Assembly (NCBI GenBank): GCA_009837085.1
Contig: VXUF01000154.1
Location: 1 to 54,545, forward strand
Direction: 5' to 3'
DNA length: 54,545 nucleotides
Source: Holophagales bacterium
GTDB taxonomy: Bacteria > Acidobacteriota > Thermoanaerobaculia > Multivoradales > Multivoraceae
Below the pieces are notes generated by a model that saw nothing but the letters and a program-made list of their open reading frames with translations, did no database searches and was not told where the DNA came from. The stretch's first letter is position 1, and each line of letters begins with the position of its first letter. Positions 17,760 through 25,887 of the stretch are shown in pieces. A program made the translations under genes and the position numbers.

Positions 17760-19289
17760 ATGGCCGACTCGCAGCACTCGCTCCCTCTGCCCCCGACGGA
17801 TCCGGAGGTGGTCGCCGCCGCCGACCTGGGCTCCAACAGCTTTCATCTGGTCGTGGCCGAAGTGCGGGGTGGCCAGCTCGTGTTCGTCGATCGGCGAAAG
17901 GAGTTCGTGCGGCTCGCCGGCGGTCTCGACGAGCGGAAACGCCTGACCCCGGAGGCGACGTCGCGGGCGCTCGACTGTCTCGGCCGCTTCGGCGAACGCG
18001 TGCGCTCGTTTCCTCCGGGAACGGTTCGGGTCGTGGGCACGAACACGCTGCGACAGGCGCGAAACGCCCGCGATCTGCTGGAAGCGGCGCAACGGTCGCT
18101 GGGCCATCCGGTGGAGATCGTGTCGGGCCTCGAGGAGGCGCGGCTGATCTACCTGGGCGTGTCGAGGAGTCTGGCCGGCGACGAACGGCGACTGGTGGTC
18201 GACATCGGCGGCGGCTCGACCGAGCTGATTGTCGGCGAGGGCTCGCGGCCGCTCGATCTCGAGAGCCTGTACATGGGTTGCGTCAGCTTCAGCCTGCGGC
18301 ATTTTCCGAACGGCCGGGTGAAGGAGAAGCGGTGGCAACGGGCGGAGATCGCGGCCCTGCAGGAGCTGGAGCCGGTCGAGCGCCGTTTCCGGAACGGCGC
18401 CGGCTGGCTCGTGGCGGTGGGCTCGTCGGGGACCGTTCGTTCGGTGGCGGAGGTCGTGCAGGCGGCGGGCTGGTGCGAGCAGGGAATCACGCACGAGGCC
18501 CTGCTGCGCCTTCGCGAACTGCTGCTCGAACAGGGAACCACGGTGCAGGGTGGCATCAAGGGCCTCAGCGACGGGCGGGCGCCGGTGTTCGCCGGCGGTG
18601 TCGCCGTGCTGCTGGCGGTGTTCAAGGCACTGGGCATCGAGCAGATGCGGGTTGCCGGCGGCGCCCTGCGGGAGGGCGCGCTGTACGACCTGCTCGGCCG
18701 TCTGCACCACGAAGACACCCGGCACGCGGCCGTCGAATCGATGGCGAGGCGCTACCACGTGCAGCCGGAGCAGGCGGAGAGAGTTCGGGAAACCGCGCTG
18801 CAGCTCCTCGAGCAGTGCGCCGAATCGTGGAATCTCACCGGAGAACTTCCGTGGCTCATGCTCTCCTGGGGGGCCCAGTTGCATGAGGTCGGCCTGGACA
18901 TCAACCACGCCGGTTTCCACAAGCACGGCGCGTACATCGTCGAGAACGCGGAGATGCACGGGTTCTCGCTCCAGGAACACCTGCTGCTGGCTTCTCTCGT
19001 CCGCAGCCACCGCCGCAAGTTCCCGCGCCAGATCTTCGATCGCCTTCCCTCGGGGTGGCGGCAACCGGCGCGACGCGGCGCCGTCCTGTTGCGGCTCGCG
19101 GCGGTGCTTCACCGCAGCCGGCGGGACGAACCACTGGCGGTCAGGCTCGAGGTCGACGGCCGCGACCTGCGCCTCATCCTCCCGGCGGCCTGGCTCGAGA
19201 AGTCGCCCTTGACGAGGGCCGACCTGCGTCAGGAGGCGAGGTACCTCGCTGCGGCAAGGTACCGGCTGACGGTCGAGGAGGACGGCTGA
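17760..19289 (+). CDS. ppx: Ppx/GppA exopolyphosphatase/pppGpp phosphatase
   Basis: 509-residue enzyme of the ASKHA fold, hydrolysing terminal phosphates from polyphosphate and possibly pppGpp. Phosphate loops are AAADLGSNSFHLVVAE (about 19-34) and VVDIGGGSTELIVGEG; the C-terminal part (from about 310) has the HD-like helical domain with LMLSWGAQLHEVGLDINHAGFHKHGAYIVEN region (in pieces: LHEVGLDINHAG). The length matches long Ppx proteins rather than the short two-domain form. ATG at 17760 is used; an in-frame ATG at 17733 would overlap the divergent ltaE start. No ribosome site is clear for either. Confidence 0.92.
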   Translation: MADSQHSLPLPPTDPEVVAAADLGSNSFHLVVAEVRGGQLVFVDRRKEFVRLAGGLDERKRLTPEATSRALDCLGRFGERVRSFPPGTVRVVGTNTLRQARNARDLLEAAQRSLGHPVEIVSGLEEARLIYLGVSRSLAGDERRLVVDIGGGSTELIVGEGSRPLDLESLYMGCVSFSLRHFPNGRVKEKRWQRAEIAALQELEPVERRFRNGAGWLVAVGSSGTVRSVAEVVQAAGWCEQGITHEALLRLRELLLEQGTTVQGGIKGLSDGRAPVFAGGVAVLLAVFKALGIEQMRVAGGALREGALYDLLGRLHHEDTRHAAVESMARRYHVQPEQAERVRETALQLLEQCAESWNLTGELPWLMLSWGAQLHEVGLDINHAGFHKHGAYIVENAEMHGFSLQEHLLLASLVRSHRRKFPRQIFDRLPSGWRQPARRGAVLLRLAAVLHRSRRDEPLAVRLEVDGRDLRLILPAAWLEKSPLTRADLRQEARYLAAARYRLTVEEDG

Positions 19290-19314
19290 GAAGTGGCGCC
19301 CGCGATTCGGACCG

Positions 19315-20058
19315 CTAGGCCCCGGTGCTCGCGCACGCCGCCACCGCCGCTGCCATCTCGCCCATCGAGAAGAACACGAAGTCGGTGGTCGGCATCGTCT
19401 CGACGCGTTCGGTAGCACCCCAGCTTCCGCCCTCGGAGAGCCGTTGCCGGTCGACCCAGGCGTTGGCGAGCCCGAACCGGTTCGCCGGCACATGGTCGTG
19501 GTGGAGGCTCTGCGCGGTGTGCAGGATGTCGGACCGGTCGAGTCCGAAGTCGGATTGGAGATGCGCGACCAGGTACTCGAAGTTCCGGTCGGCAGGTTTG
19601 TAGGAACCGATGTCTTCGGCTGTGTAGATCGCGTCGAACTCGACCCCGAGCTTGCGGTTCGAGCCGGCGATGCCGGCCTTGTGAACGTTGGAGAGAATGA
19701 CGAGCCGAAAATGGCGCTTGAGGACGCGCAAGGCGTCCGCCGTATCCGGGAACGCCGGCCAGTCAGGAACCGAGGCGCCGAAGGCCTCGTCGAGTTCCGG
19801 GACCGTTTGCATGCCCAGGCGGTCGGCGATGCGTCCATGCACGCGGCCCAACAGGTCGGAGTAGAGCAGGTCGGGCGTCTCCTGCTCCTGAAGGCTCTCG
19901 CACTGCCCGAAGGCGAGCAGCGCGTCGTCGCGGGTCACCTCGGCGTCGCGGTTCCGCATGATCAGCGGCTGCAGCGCGTCCCAGATGCCCGTCTCCCAGT
20001 CGATCAGGGTGCCGTAGCAGTCGAAGGTCAGGACGCGGTAGTCGGTGAGTCGTCGCAC
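19315..20058 (-). CDS. HAD hydrolase, haloacid dehalogenase type II-like
   Basis: 247-residue HAD-superfamily enzyme. The nucleophile motif is VLTFDCYGTLIDWE (Asp13 as nucleophile), motif II LVILSNVHKAG and motif III/IV IGSYKPADRNFEY with Lys, then SDILHTAQSLHHDHVPA. The TLIDWE and SLHHDH segments are typical of type II (S)-2-haloacid dehalogenases and related phosphatases. Whether it acts on haloacids is unproven. The GTG at 20056-20058 gives the normal N-terminus; the frame upstream of it has no homologous sequence. It is divergent from the HigBA operon. Confidence 0.87.
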   Translation of the reverse strand: MRRLTDYRVLTFDCYGTLIDWETGIWDALQPLIMRNRDAEVTRDDALLAFGQCESLQEQETPDLLYSDLLGRVHGRIADRLGMQTVPELDEAFGASVPDWPAFPDTADALRVLKRHFRLVILSNVHKAGIAGSNRKLGVEFDAIYTAEDIGSYKPADRNFEYLVAHLQSDFGLDRSDILHTAQSLHHDHVPANRFGLANAWVDRQRLSEGGSWGATERVETMPTTDFVFFSMGEMAAAVAACASTGA

Positions 20059-20139
20059 GGTCGGCCTCTTCGGGCGCGCCAGCGTATCGGCTGCTCCACA
20101 CCGCGCCGAATGGCCCGAGTGGGAAGTGTGACGTCTGGC

Positions 20140-20163
20140 GTAGTACGCGTCTTGTACTACAAT
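20140..20163 (+). promoter_or_regulatory. Putative HigA operator and -10 of higBA
   Basis: A perfect dyad GTAGTAC-n7-GTACTAC (20140-20160) lies directly before higB. Its right arm merges with a -10-like TACAAT (20158-20163); the GTG of higB is only 7 nt beyond, so the mRNA may be leaderless. HigA proteins usually repress their own promoter through such palindromes. The 9-mer TTGTACTAC found here also occurs in the hipB promoter region (35624-35632). Confidence 0.55.
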
Positions 20164-20169
20164 CCGGCG

Positions 20170-20457
20170 GTGATTCGGTCCTTCGCTGACAGCAAGACCC
20201 GGCGGCTGTTCGAGGAGGATCGCCGACGAGGATTCCGTGGCTTGGACTATGACCGCGCCTTGCTCTTGCTGGACACGCTCGATGCGGCCCCTTCGCTCGA
20301 TTCGCTGCGCGCGCTCCGGTCGGTCCGGCTGCACGCTCTCAGCGGAAAGCGGAAGGGAACGAGTTCCATGACGATCAACGCGCGATGGCGACTGACTTTC
20401 CGTTTCGCCGGCGGGGATGTCGCGGACGTTGCGATCGAGGACTACCACAAGGGGTGA
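20170..20457 (+). CDS. higB: HigB-type toxin (RelE fold)
   Basis: 95-residue ribosome-dependent mRNA interferase of a type II toxin-antitoxin pair. The sequence matches the HigB/plasmid maintenance family: IRSFADSKTRRLFEED at the N-terminus, LRSVRLHALSGKRKGTSSM in the middle, and INARWRLTFRFAGGDVADVAIEDYH at the end (quoted in parts: ARWRLTFRF, DVAIEDYH). GTG at 20170 follows the operator palindrome and gives the usual length. The toxin gene comes before the antitoxin, as normal for HigBA; the antitoxin ATG is 2 nt past the stop. Confidence 0.93.
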   Translation: MIRSFADSKTRRLFEEDRRRGFRGLDYDRALLLLDTLDAAPSLDSLRALRSVRLHALSGKRKGTSSMTINARWRLTFRFAGGDVADVAIEDYHKG

Positions 20458-20459
20458 CG

Positions 20460-20783
20460 ATGACCAGACTGAGAAGCCATCCGGGACAGATTCTCAAGGC
20501 AGAACTCGAAGCTCGAGGATTGACGGCCAACCAACTGGCGCTCGCGCTCCGGGTTCCAGCGAATCGAATCACGGCTATTCTCCGCGGGGAGCGGGCTGTC
20601 ACCGCGGAGACGGCGGTTCGCCTTGGTCGTTACATGGGCACGGGTGCGGTGCTGTGGATGAACCTCCAGGCTGCGTACGACGTGTCCGTTGTCGAGGCGA
20701 GGCAAGGGGCTGCGATCGACCGCGAAGTACTGCCTGCTTCGGCGGTCTCCTCCGAGAGCAGATTGGCCGGGGCCAATCGCTAG
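20460..20783 (+). CDS. higA: HigA-type antitoxin (XRE helix-turn-helix)
   Basis: 107-residue antitoxin and autorepressor. After SHPGQILKAELEARGLTANQ, the helix-turn-helix is visible as ANQLALALRVPANRITAILRG (about residues 24-44, in two pieces LALALRVPANRI and TAILRGERAVT). The GAVLWMNLQAAYDVSVVE tail is typical of the HigA family. ATG at 20460 is used with the purine-rich end of higB (AAGGGG) as ribosome site; a GTG at 20454 would overlap higB. It is convergent with mcrC, 32 bp away. Confidence 0.93.
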   Translation: MTRLRSHPGQILKAELEARGLTANQLALALRVPANRITAILRGERAVTAETAVRLGRYMGTGAVLWMNLQAAYDVSVVEARQGAAIDREVLPASAVSSESRLAGANR

Positions 20784-20815
20784 CAGGCCCGCACGCCCGT
20801 CGAAGTCCAGGATCT

Positions 20816-22033
20816 TCAGGCGGCTCGGCGGAGCTCGATGGCGCTACGGCGAAGCGCGCGGACTCGTTCAGCCAGCCTGCCGACCTCGCTTCTCAGGCTC
20901 TCGATGCTGCCTGACAGGTCGAGTGTGGCGATTTCGAGTTGCTTCCCGGCGTGGCGAACTCGATGCTCGACGTCGTCGGCCTCTCCCTCGGCGTAGACCA
21001 GCAGGCCTCCGGGCAGGTCGAGGGCGGTGGTGTAGGCGAGGAGCTGGTAGAGGTCGGCGTTGGGCACGTGGGCGTGCTTGACGCGCTTGTACTTTGCGTC
21101 GCCGACGAAGGTGCAGGTCAGGCCGTTCCACCAGGAGAGGTCCGGCTTGAGTCGCACCCGTCCTGCTGTATCGAGGTGGATTGGCGGCAATCGACGGTCT
21201 GACCGGAACGCGCGTTCGGATAGGCGGAGCTCCTCGCGTAGCGCCCGCGTCACGAACTCCTGGAAGACGTCGTTCATGTCCATCAGGAAGCCGTTCGCCC
21301 GCACGGCGCCGCGCGCGGCTTCAAAGGACGTGTGGCGAAGGATGAGCCGCGCGAGGGTGACCACCTCCCGGTAGTGCGCGTTCAGGCGGTCGAACTTCAC
21401 TTCGGGGACGGTGGTCGGCGGGAACTCCACAAGGCTCACGTTGTCCAGGGTCGCGGCGACCCACGCGAGATCGAGGCGCGACTGTGCCGAGCGGATGCGG
21501 AGTTTCCCGAGGCGGTCGGCCGCGGCCTTCACCAGCCGGTTCGCGAGTACGTCGTCGGTGAAGTCGTCGTAGCGGATCTCGACCGGTAGCGGCACTCCGA
21601 ACCTGCGTCGGATCTGGTCGGCGACGCGGATGCGTCCGCGGACCGTGTGCAACGCTTCTTCTTCCGTGCGATAGCCGTGGAGGAGTCCGCGAGCGAAGGC
21701 CCGGCGCGCGGCGCGTGTGAGCGCGGGCACGAGAGCTTCGATGAGCGTCTGTCGCCGAGCGAAGTCGAAACTCTCCTCCCGGAAGTCGACGCCCATGGCG
21801 TAAGACGCCAGGTAGAGCAGACGGCCGATGGGCAGCTTGGGTTCGATGGCGACGGAAAGGTCGCCGATCTCGAGCGCGCCGATCGTGGAACCGGGCCTGA
21901 GGTAGTACGCGTCGCTAGTCCCGGCCGCGGGTTCGATGCTCGCGAGGAGGGGCTTCAGTCTGTCGCGTTCCCTGACCGAGAGCGCCACCGGCTCTTCAGT
22001 TGCGGTCCACTCGCGGAGGTCAAGATTCCGCAT
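20816..22033 (-). CDS. mcrC: McrC-type nuclease subunit of modification-dependent restriction system
   Basis: 405-residue partner of the McrB-type ATPase, providing the PD-(D/E)xK nuclease. The N-terminal half has IGALEIGDLSVAIEPKLPIGRLLYLASYA (in parts: VAIEPKLPIGRLLYLASYA), which is the usual McrC N-terminal region; the nuclease core is LKPDLSWWNG with Asp298 and VGDAKYK with Asp312 and Lys314, then DLYQLLAYTTAL. All catalytic residues are intact. ATG at 22031-22033 overlaps the end of mcrB by 14 nt. It is last in the CBS-HEPN/mcrB/mcrC operon. In LlaI/McrBC systems this subunit cuts DNA (or possibly RNA in relatives). Confidence 0.92.
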   Translation of the reverse strand: MRNLDLREWTATEEPVALSVRERDRLKPLLASIEPAAGTSDAYYLRPGSTIGALEIGDLSVAIEPKLPIGRLLYLASYAMGVDFREESFDFARRQTLIEALVPALTRAARRAFARGLLHGYRTEEEALHTVRGRIRVADQIRRRFGVPLPVEIRYDDFTDDVLANRLVKAAADRLGKLRIRSAQSRLDLAWVAATLDNVSLVEFPPTTVPEVKFDRLNAHYREVVTLARLILRHTSFEAARGAVRANGFLMDMNDVFQEFVTRALREELRLSERAFRSDRRLPPIHLDTAGRVRLKPDLSWWNGLTCTFVGDAKYKRVKHAHVPNADLYQLLAYTTALDLPGGLLVYAEGEADDVEHRVRHAGKQLEIATLDLSGSIESLRSEVGRLAERVRALRRSAIELRRAA

Positions 22034-24467
22034 CGCCAGTCGAACCGTTCTCTTCGTTGCCTTCCGCGTCGCCGTTGCCGTCGGCCGCTTCGTTCGCGTT
22101 CGGATCGCCGTCGGCGGCGTGGTCGGTGCCGACGCCGCCAGCCGCACGGCGCAGCTTGTCGAGATCGAACTCGGCAAGCCGGTCCGTCTCACCGTAGAGG
22201 TGCTCCTCGACGTACGGCAGGACGTTGTGTTCCCAGATCAGCCGGACCTTCTCCTCGTCGAGGTCTTCCTTGATGAAGTAGCTCGGTCCGATGGCCGCCT
22301 GCCGGTCGTTTAGCTTGCTGTTCGCGCGCTTCATGACGTCGGCCACCCAGGCCATGTCGGGTGCGTTCCTTTCAAGCCAGCGACCGAGCAGTCCTTTGAT
22401 CGGCGGTTTGTCGGGGTGGAACTCGACGAAGTGGAATCGGCGGCGCAGCGCCAGGTCGACCAGCGCGATCGAGCGGTCGGCGGTGTTCATCGTGCCGATG
22501 ATGTAGAGGTTCTCCGGCAGACTGAACGGTTCATCGTCGGCCGAGGCGTACTGGAGCCTCATGTCTTCGTCGCGGTACTCAAGCAGGAAGTACAGCTCGC
22601 CGAAGACCTTGGCCAGGTTGCCCCGGTTGATCTCGTCGATGATCAGGAAGTGGGGGCTCTTCGGCGCGTCTCGGGCCGCTCTTGCCGCGGTGAGGAGTGG
22701 GCCATCTCGCAGTTCGAAGCCAGCCTGGCCCTCCTCAGTCAGGGTCGGCCGGTATCCCTGAACGAAGTCCTCGTAGGCGTAGGACGGGTGAAACTGTACG
22801 AGCTCGACCCGATTGTCGGACCCCGCGAGGTGTCGCGCCAGTTTTCGGGCAGCGTACGTCTTGCCGGTGCCCGGCGGCCCCTGGAAGATGACCTGTCGCT
22901 TGTCGTTAAGCAGGCGGGCTATCGTGTCGAGATCGGCCTCGTCGTAGAGCAGGTCGCTTGCGAGATCCGAGAGCTCGGCTTCCCCAAGTGGCTTGCCTGC
23001 GTCTCCATACCAGTGGTGCAGGAACCTGTCGTAGTCCTGGTCGGTTCCCTTGAGCGTGAAGTCGATCAGGGCGTTCGCGGCCCAAGGCAACGTGCCCGAA
23101 TCGCGAGCAACTTTCCACACCGTCCCCCGATAGGTGTAGAAGTACCACTCGCGGGGTTCCTCCTCCGGCGTCCAGTTAACGCGTAGATTGCGGCCATCTC
23201 CCATGTTCTCGGTCACGACACCTGTGGCCTTGATCGCCATGGTGGAGATACCTCTGCCCTTGCTGTCGAAGGGGAGGTCGTGCTTCTTCACCGTGGTGGT
23301 CTTGATGGCGATTCGGTCCCCGGGCTGTATCGCCTTCACAAGGTCCAGGTACTTGTCCTCGTAGCCGTTCTGCCAGGTTCCTTCCTGGACGAAGCGATCC
23401 GTGTGATCGTCTGGGTCCCAGAAGGCGCCGACGAACCAGCACGATCGCGCTGGTGGCTCATCCCCACTTCCCGCGTGTTGCGTGTGTCTGAGTGCCCAGA
23501 CGACGGATTGTGCTTCGAGTCGTGTGCTTGGGCGGCTGTGGTCATGCCCGGTCGTCTGACGGATCAACTCGTCGAGAAAGCCCAGTGCGTGTTCGTACTG
23601 AGCTTCTTCGGCCGCTTCCCCCGACAGAACCTCGATGCCCAGGCGCCGGTAGGTTGAATCGAACACCGATCGCATGAACGGTGGGTACCCGGAGGGGTCG
23701 AGCGCCATCAACAGGACGGAGATCGTTCTGAGTCGCGTGCCTCTGCCGTTCGTGCCGTACTCGGAGTGGCGTACGGCCCCTGGCGGTACATTCCCGCCCT
23801 TCGACTCCCACGGGTAGAGATTGGAGAAGCCGCGAATGCGCTCGCTGATTGACCGGTCGGCTTCGGTCCAGAGAGCGCGAAGCGCCCGGAGCACGGCCTC
23901 GGGCTGGTCGTCGATCCACTGGCGAAGTTTGGCGGCATCTCGCCAATCCATCGGGTGGTACTGGCCTTGCGTTGCAGCCTTCAAGAGGTTCTGCCAATCG
24001 CTTCGGCGCGCCAATGCCGCTCGTCGGGCCTTCCGCAGAGCGTCGCCGATCCTCAGCTTGTAGTGGACTTCTTCGCTATCCAGCTTGCCGCTCTCGACGT
24101 AGCGCTGCACGTCTTCGAGGTACCGGTTCCATCGCTCGCGATCGTCGGCGGAGTCTTCGGCCTTCTTGGTGTCTTGTGCGTCGAGGAACTCGCGATAGAG
24201 GCCAATGGCCTGCTTGAGAGTTTGGGTTCCGGTGTAGGGGTTGCCGTCTATCCGGATGCCGTGCTTGGGAGGTCTGGCGCTTCGCTGATCTTCCTTGGAG
24301 TACTCGAACTGGCGGAGCAACGCGTTGAGACCGTCTTTGTTCCAGTGCGTATCGAGATCGCCCTTGTGTTGCTCAACTCTCCGGCAGTTGGATAGCCGCG
24401 AGGCGACAACGGTCTCCTTCTGTCTCTTGACATCCCTCAACCACTTCCGAAACGCCTGATCCTGCAT
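22020..24467 (-). CDS. mcrB: McrB-type AAA+ GTPase/ATPase with EVE-like domain
   Basis: 815-residue motor of a type IV-like restriction system. Layout: helical N-terminal region rich in basic residues (about 1-245); a second region (about 246-310) with ISVLLMALDPSGYPPFM; an EVE/PUA-like domain (about 343-452) with SCWFVGAFWD, YLDLVKAIQPGDRIAIK and EWYFYTYRGTVWKV; and an AAA+ core with Walker A GPPGTGKT (530-537), Walker B FLIIDEINRG (607-616) and the McrB signature GTMNTADRSI (658-667). An acidic, low-complexity tail (about 776-815) ends the protein. EVE-like domains bind modified bases, suggesting modified-nucleic-acid recognition. ATG at 24467 follows the CBS-HEPN stop by 30 nt. Confidence 0.93.
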   Translation of the reverse strand: MQDQAFRKWLRDVKRQKETVVASRLSNCRRVEQHKGDLDTHWNKDGLNALLRQFEYSKEDQRSARPPKHGIRIDGNPYTGTQTLKQAIGLYREFLDAQDTKKAEDSADDRERWNRYLEDVQRYVESGKLDSEEVHYKLRIGDALRKARRAALARRSDWQNLLKAATQGQYHPMDWRDAAKLRQWIDDQPEAVLRALRALWTEADRSISERIRGFSNLYPWESKGGNVPPGAVRHSEYGTNGRGTRLRTISVLLMALDPSGYPPFMRSVFDSTYRRLGIEVLSGEAAEEAQYEHALGFLDELIRQTTGHDHSRPSTRLEAQSVVWALRHTQHAGSGDEPPARSCWFVGAFWDPDDHTDRFVQEGTWQNGYEDKYLDLVKAIQPGDRIAIKTTTVKKHDLPFDSKGRGISTMAIKATGVVTENMGDGRNLRVNWTPEEEPREWYFYTYRGTVWKVARDSGTLPWAANALIDFTLKGTDQDYDRFLHHWYGDAGKPLGEAELSDLASDLLYDEADLDTIARLLNDKRQVIFQGPPGTGKTYAARKLARHLAGSDNRVELVQFHPSYAYEDFVQGYRPTLTEEGQAGFELRDGPLLTAARAARDAPKSPHFLIIDEINRGNLAKVFGELYFLLEYRDEDMRLQYASADDEPFSLPENLYIIGTMNTADRSIALVDLALRRRFHFVEFHPDKPPIKGLLGRWLERNAPDMAWVADVMKRANSKLNDRQAAIGPSYFIKEDLDEEKVRLIWEHNVLPYVEEHLYGETDRLAEFDLDKLRRAAGGVGTDHAADGDPNANEAADGNGDAEGNEENGSTGDAES

Positions 24468-24497
24468 CTCCGCCTTCCTCCTTCGTTCTTCGCTTGG

Positions 24498-25553
24498 TCA
24501 GTTCGAGTTGCCTGACCCAGCGCCTCCGGCGGCCGTCTCCACGACGCCCATCCGCGCGAGGTGGCGGAAGAACCCGACGAGGCCTTGCAGAGCGTCCTGC
24601 TGCTTCGGTTCCAGGCCGTCGGGGCGGAAGTGCATTACCTCGTTCCGAAACTGCCGGATGGCCTCCATGCGCGCCACGAACTCCTTGCGGCTGAACTCCA
24701 CGCCCAGCCTTTCCCAATTCTCCGGTTTCTGGAGAAGCCGACAGTAGCCGCCAAGCGTGAGGTCGGCGGTACCGGTTGCGGTGAGCCCCTCCGGCAACGC
24801 CGCCTGGATTTCTTCGACCCTGAAGTGACCATGCACGAGCGTGTGCAGGTACTTCTCGATCTCTCCGATCAGGAGGAACGGGCTGGCCAGTTCCTGGAAC
24901 TCCAGGCTCAGGTCGCTCGTCGTGACGATGCCGACGATCTCGTCAGTGGAGCTTCGGACCAGCGTGTAGCCGTGGCTTGCGACGGCGGAAACGGCGTCGA
25001 GGAGTGGGGTTCCCAGACGGACTTCCTGCACATGCGGGTTCATGCAGTGCCTGACGAGGCTGCACTCGACGCCGGATGACAGCCGTGAGCCGATCGACTT
25101 CCAAGTGATCATGCCCCAGATCTTCCGGCGGTTCTTCGTGACCGGCAGTTGGGAATAGTCGTTGAGCAGCATGACGGTGGTTGCGTCATGAAGGGGCTTG
25201 TCCGGATCGACCACTTTCGGGCGATGGTGGGCGGCAGCCAGTGCGTCGATGCGGACAGTTGGATCATCGATCGCCACGGGTGCTACGGACCCGTTGGCGC
25301 TCTCGTGGTCGAGTTCGATGGAGATCTCGTGGTCGATCCAGACGCTCTCGAAGTCCGGGCTCGTTCGGAGTCCGCTTTCTTCAAGAGCGTTGCGGATCTT
25401 GGAGTTCACCAGACGCCCCCTCTTCGCGTAGCCGAAGAGTTCCAGAAGGTGTCGAACGCTCAGCTTCTGTTGATTCGGCGCCGTGCCGCGCTTGACGGCT
25501 TCCCGGGCCTCCCGCCCTACACGTTGCAGGAAGGTCTGTGCTTCGGAACTCAT
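24498..25553 (-). CDS. CBS-pair protein with C-terminal HEPN-like domain, first gene of McrBC operon
   Basis: 351 residues. Residues about 28-82 look like a small helical/winged domain (KLSVRHLLELFGYAKRGRLV). About 112-220 form a CBS pair, with DATTVMLLNDYSQLPVTKNRRKIWGMIT and DAVSAVASHGYTLVRSS...IVGIVTTSDL (quoted in parts: YSQLPVTKNRRKIWGMIT; EIVGIVTTSDL). The C-terminal part (about 221-335) resembles Swt1-like HEPN domains: FLLIGEIEKYLHTLV, DLTLGGYCRLL and the motif RNEVMH (303-308), an RX4H site as in active HEPN RNases. CBS pairs bind adenosine nucleotides, so an alarmone-gated RNase is a reasonable guess. It sits 30 nt before mcrB on the same strand. HEPN assignment is from motif and helix pattern only. 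Confidence 0.75.
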   Translation of the reverse strand: MSSEAQTFLQRVGREAREAVKRGTAPNQQKLSVRHLLELFGYAKRGRLVNSKIRNALEESGLRTSPDFESVWIDHEISIELDHESANGSVAPVAIDDPTVRIDALAAAHHRPKVVDPDKPLHDATTVMLLNDYSQLPVTKNRRKIWGMITWKSIGSRLSSGVECSLVRHCMNPHVQEVRLGTPLLDAVSAVASHGYTLVRSSTDEIVGIVTTSDLSLEFQELASPFLLIGEIEKYLHTLVHGHFRVEEIQAALPEGLTATGTADLTLGGYCRLLQKPENWERLGVEFSRKEFVARMEAIRQFRNEVMHFRPDGLEPKQQDALQGLVGFFRHLARMGVVETAAGGAGSGNSN

Positions 25554-25646
25554 GGGGCTGCTCCTCGGCTGTCGTGTTTTGAGTAAACGAAGCCGCGGAG
25601 TTTACGGCAACTGGACTTGTGCGCGCGCGCCAACGGTGCTCCACAC

Positions 25647-25673
25647 GGATGCCGGCCAGAAGGCCGGCGCACC
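25647..25673. repeat. Second copy of the 27-bp REP-like unit
   Basis: GGATGCCGGC (25647-25656), six variable bases, then GCCGGCGCACC (25663-25673), identical at both ends to the unit at 11745-11771. The centre folds as GCCGGCC-agaa-GGCCGGC (25651-25668), a perfect 7-bp stem. The variable six bases keep the stem paired, i.e. they covary with the first copy, which supports selection on the hairpin. Confidence 0.65.
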
Positions 25674-25713
25674 GGCACGTGGCGCGTCGTGGCGCTGAGC
25701 TGAAGTTGTCCAG

Positions 25714-25887
25714 CCTGAACCGGGCCGAGGGGGAGGGTCCCAGGGGGCTGGAGGCGAGCGACTGCCGATGTGCTCCCAGTAGCTGAGGTCGTACCGGAGC
25801 GAAGCCGACCGAAGCGAACCCCACCCTCACATCCCCTCAAGCGGGGGTGAGCGTCCCCTGGGACCCTCCCCCTCGGTCCGGTTCAGG
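25714..25887. repeat. 174-bp element bounded by 33-bp near-perfect inverted repeats
   Basis: Left arm 25714-25746 begins CCTGAACCGG and ends TCCCAGGGG; the right arm 25855-25887 is its reverse complement with one mismatch at arm position 11. The 108-bp centre has an extra hairpin (CTCAC...GTGAG enclosing CCCC...GGGG, about 25826-25850). No transposase is encoded and no flanking duplication is evident. It could be a MITE-like remnant, a large hairpin attenuator/terminator between the carboxylase and the restriction operon, or a structured RNA. Confidence 0.7.

Noticed and set aside
21902-21913. Second copy of GTAGTACGCGTC from the higBA operator inside mcrC
   Set aside because: It encodes part of a D-A-Y-Y stretch in a conserved McrC region and lacks the second arm of the dyad; a coincidence of codons is enough.
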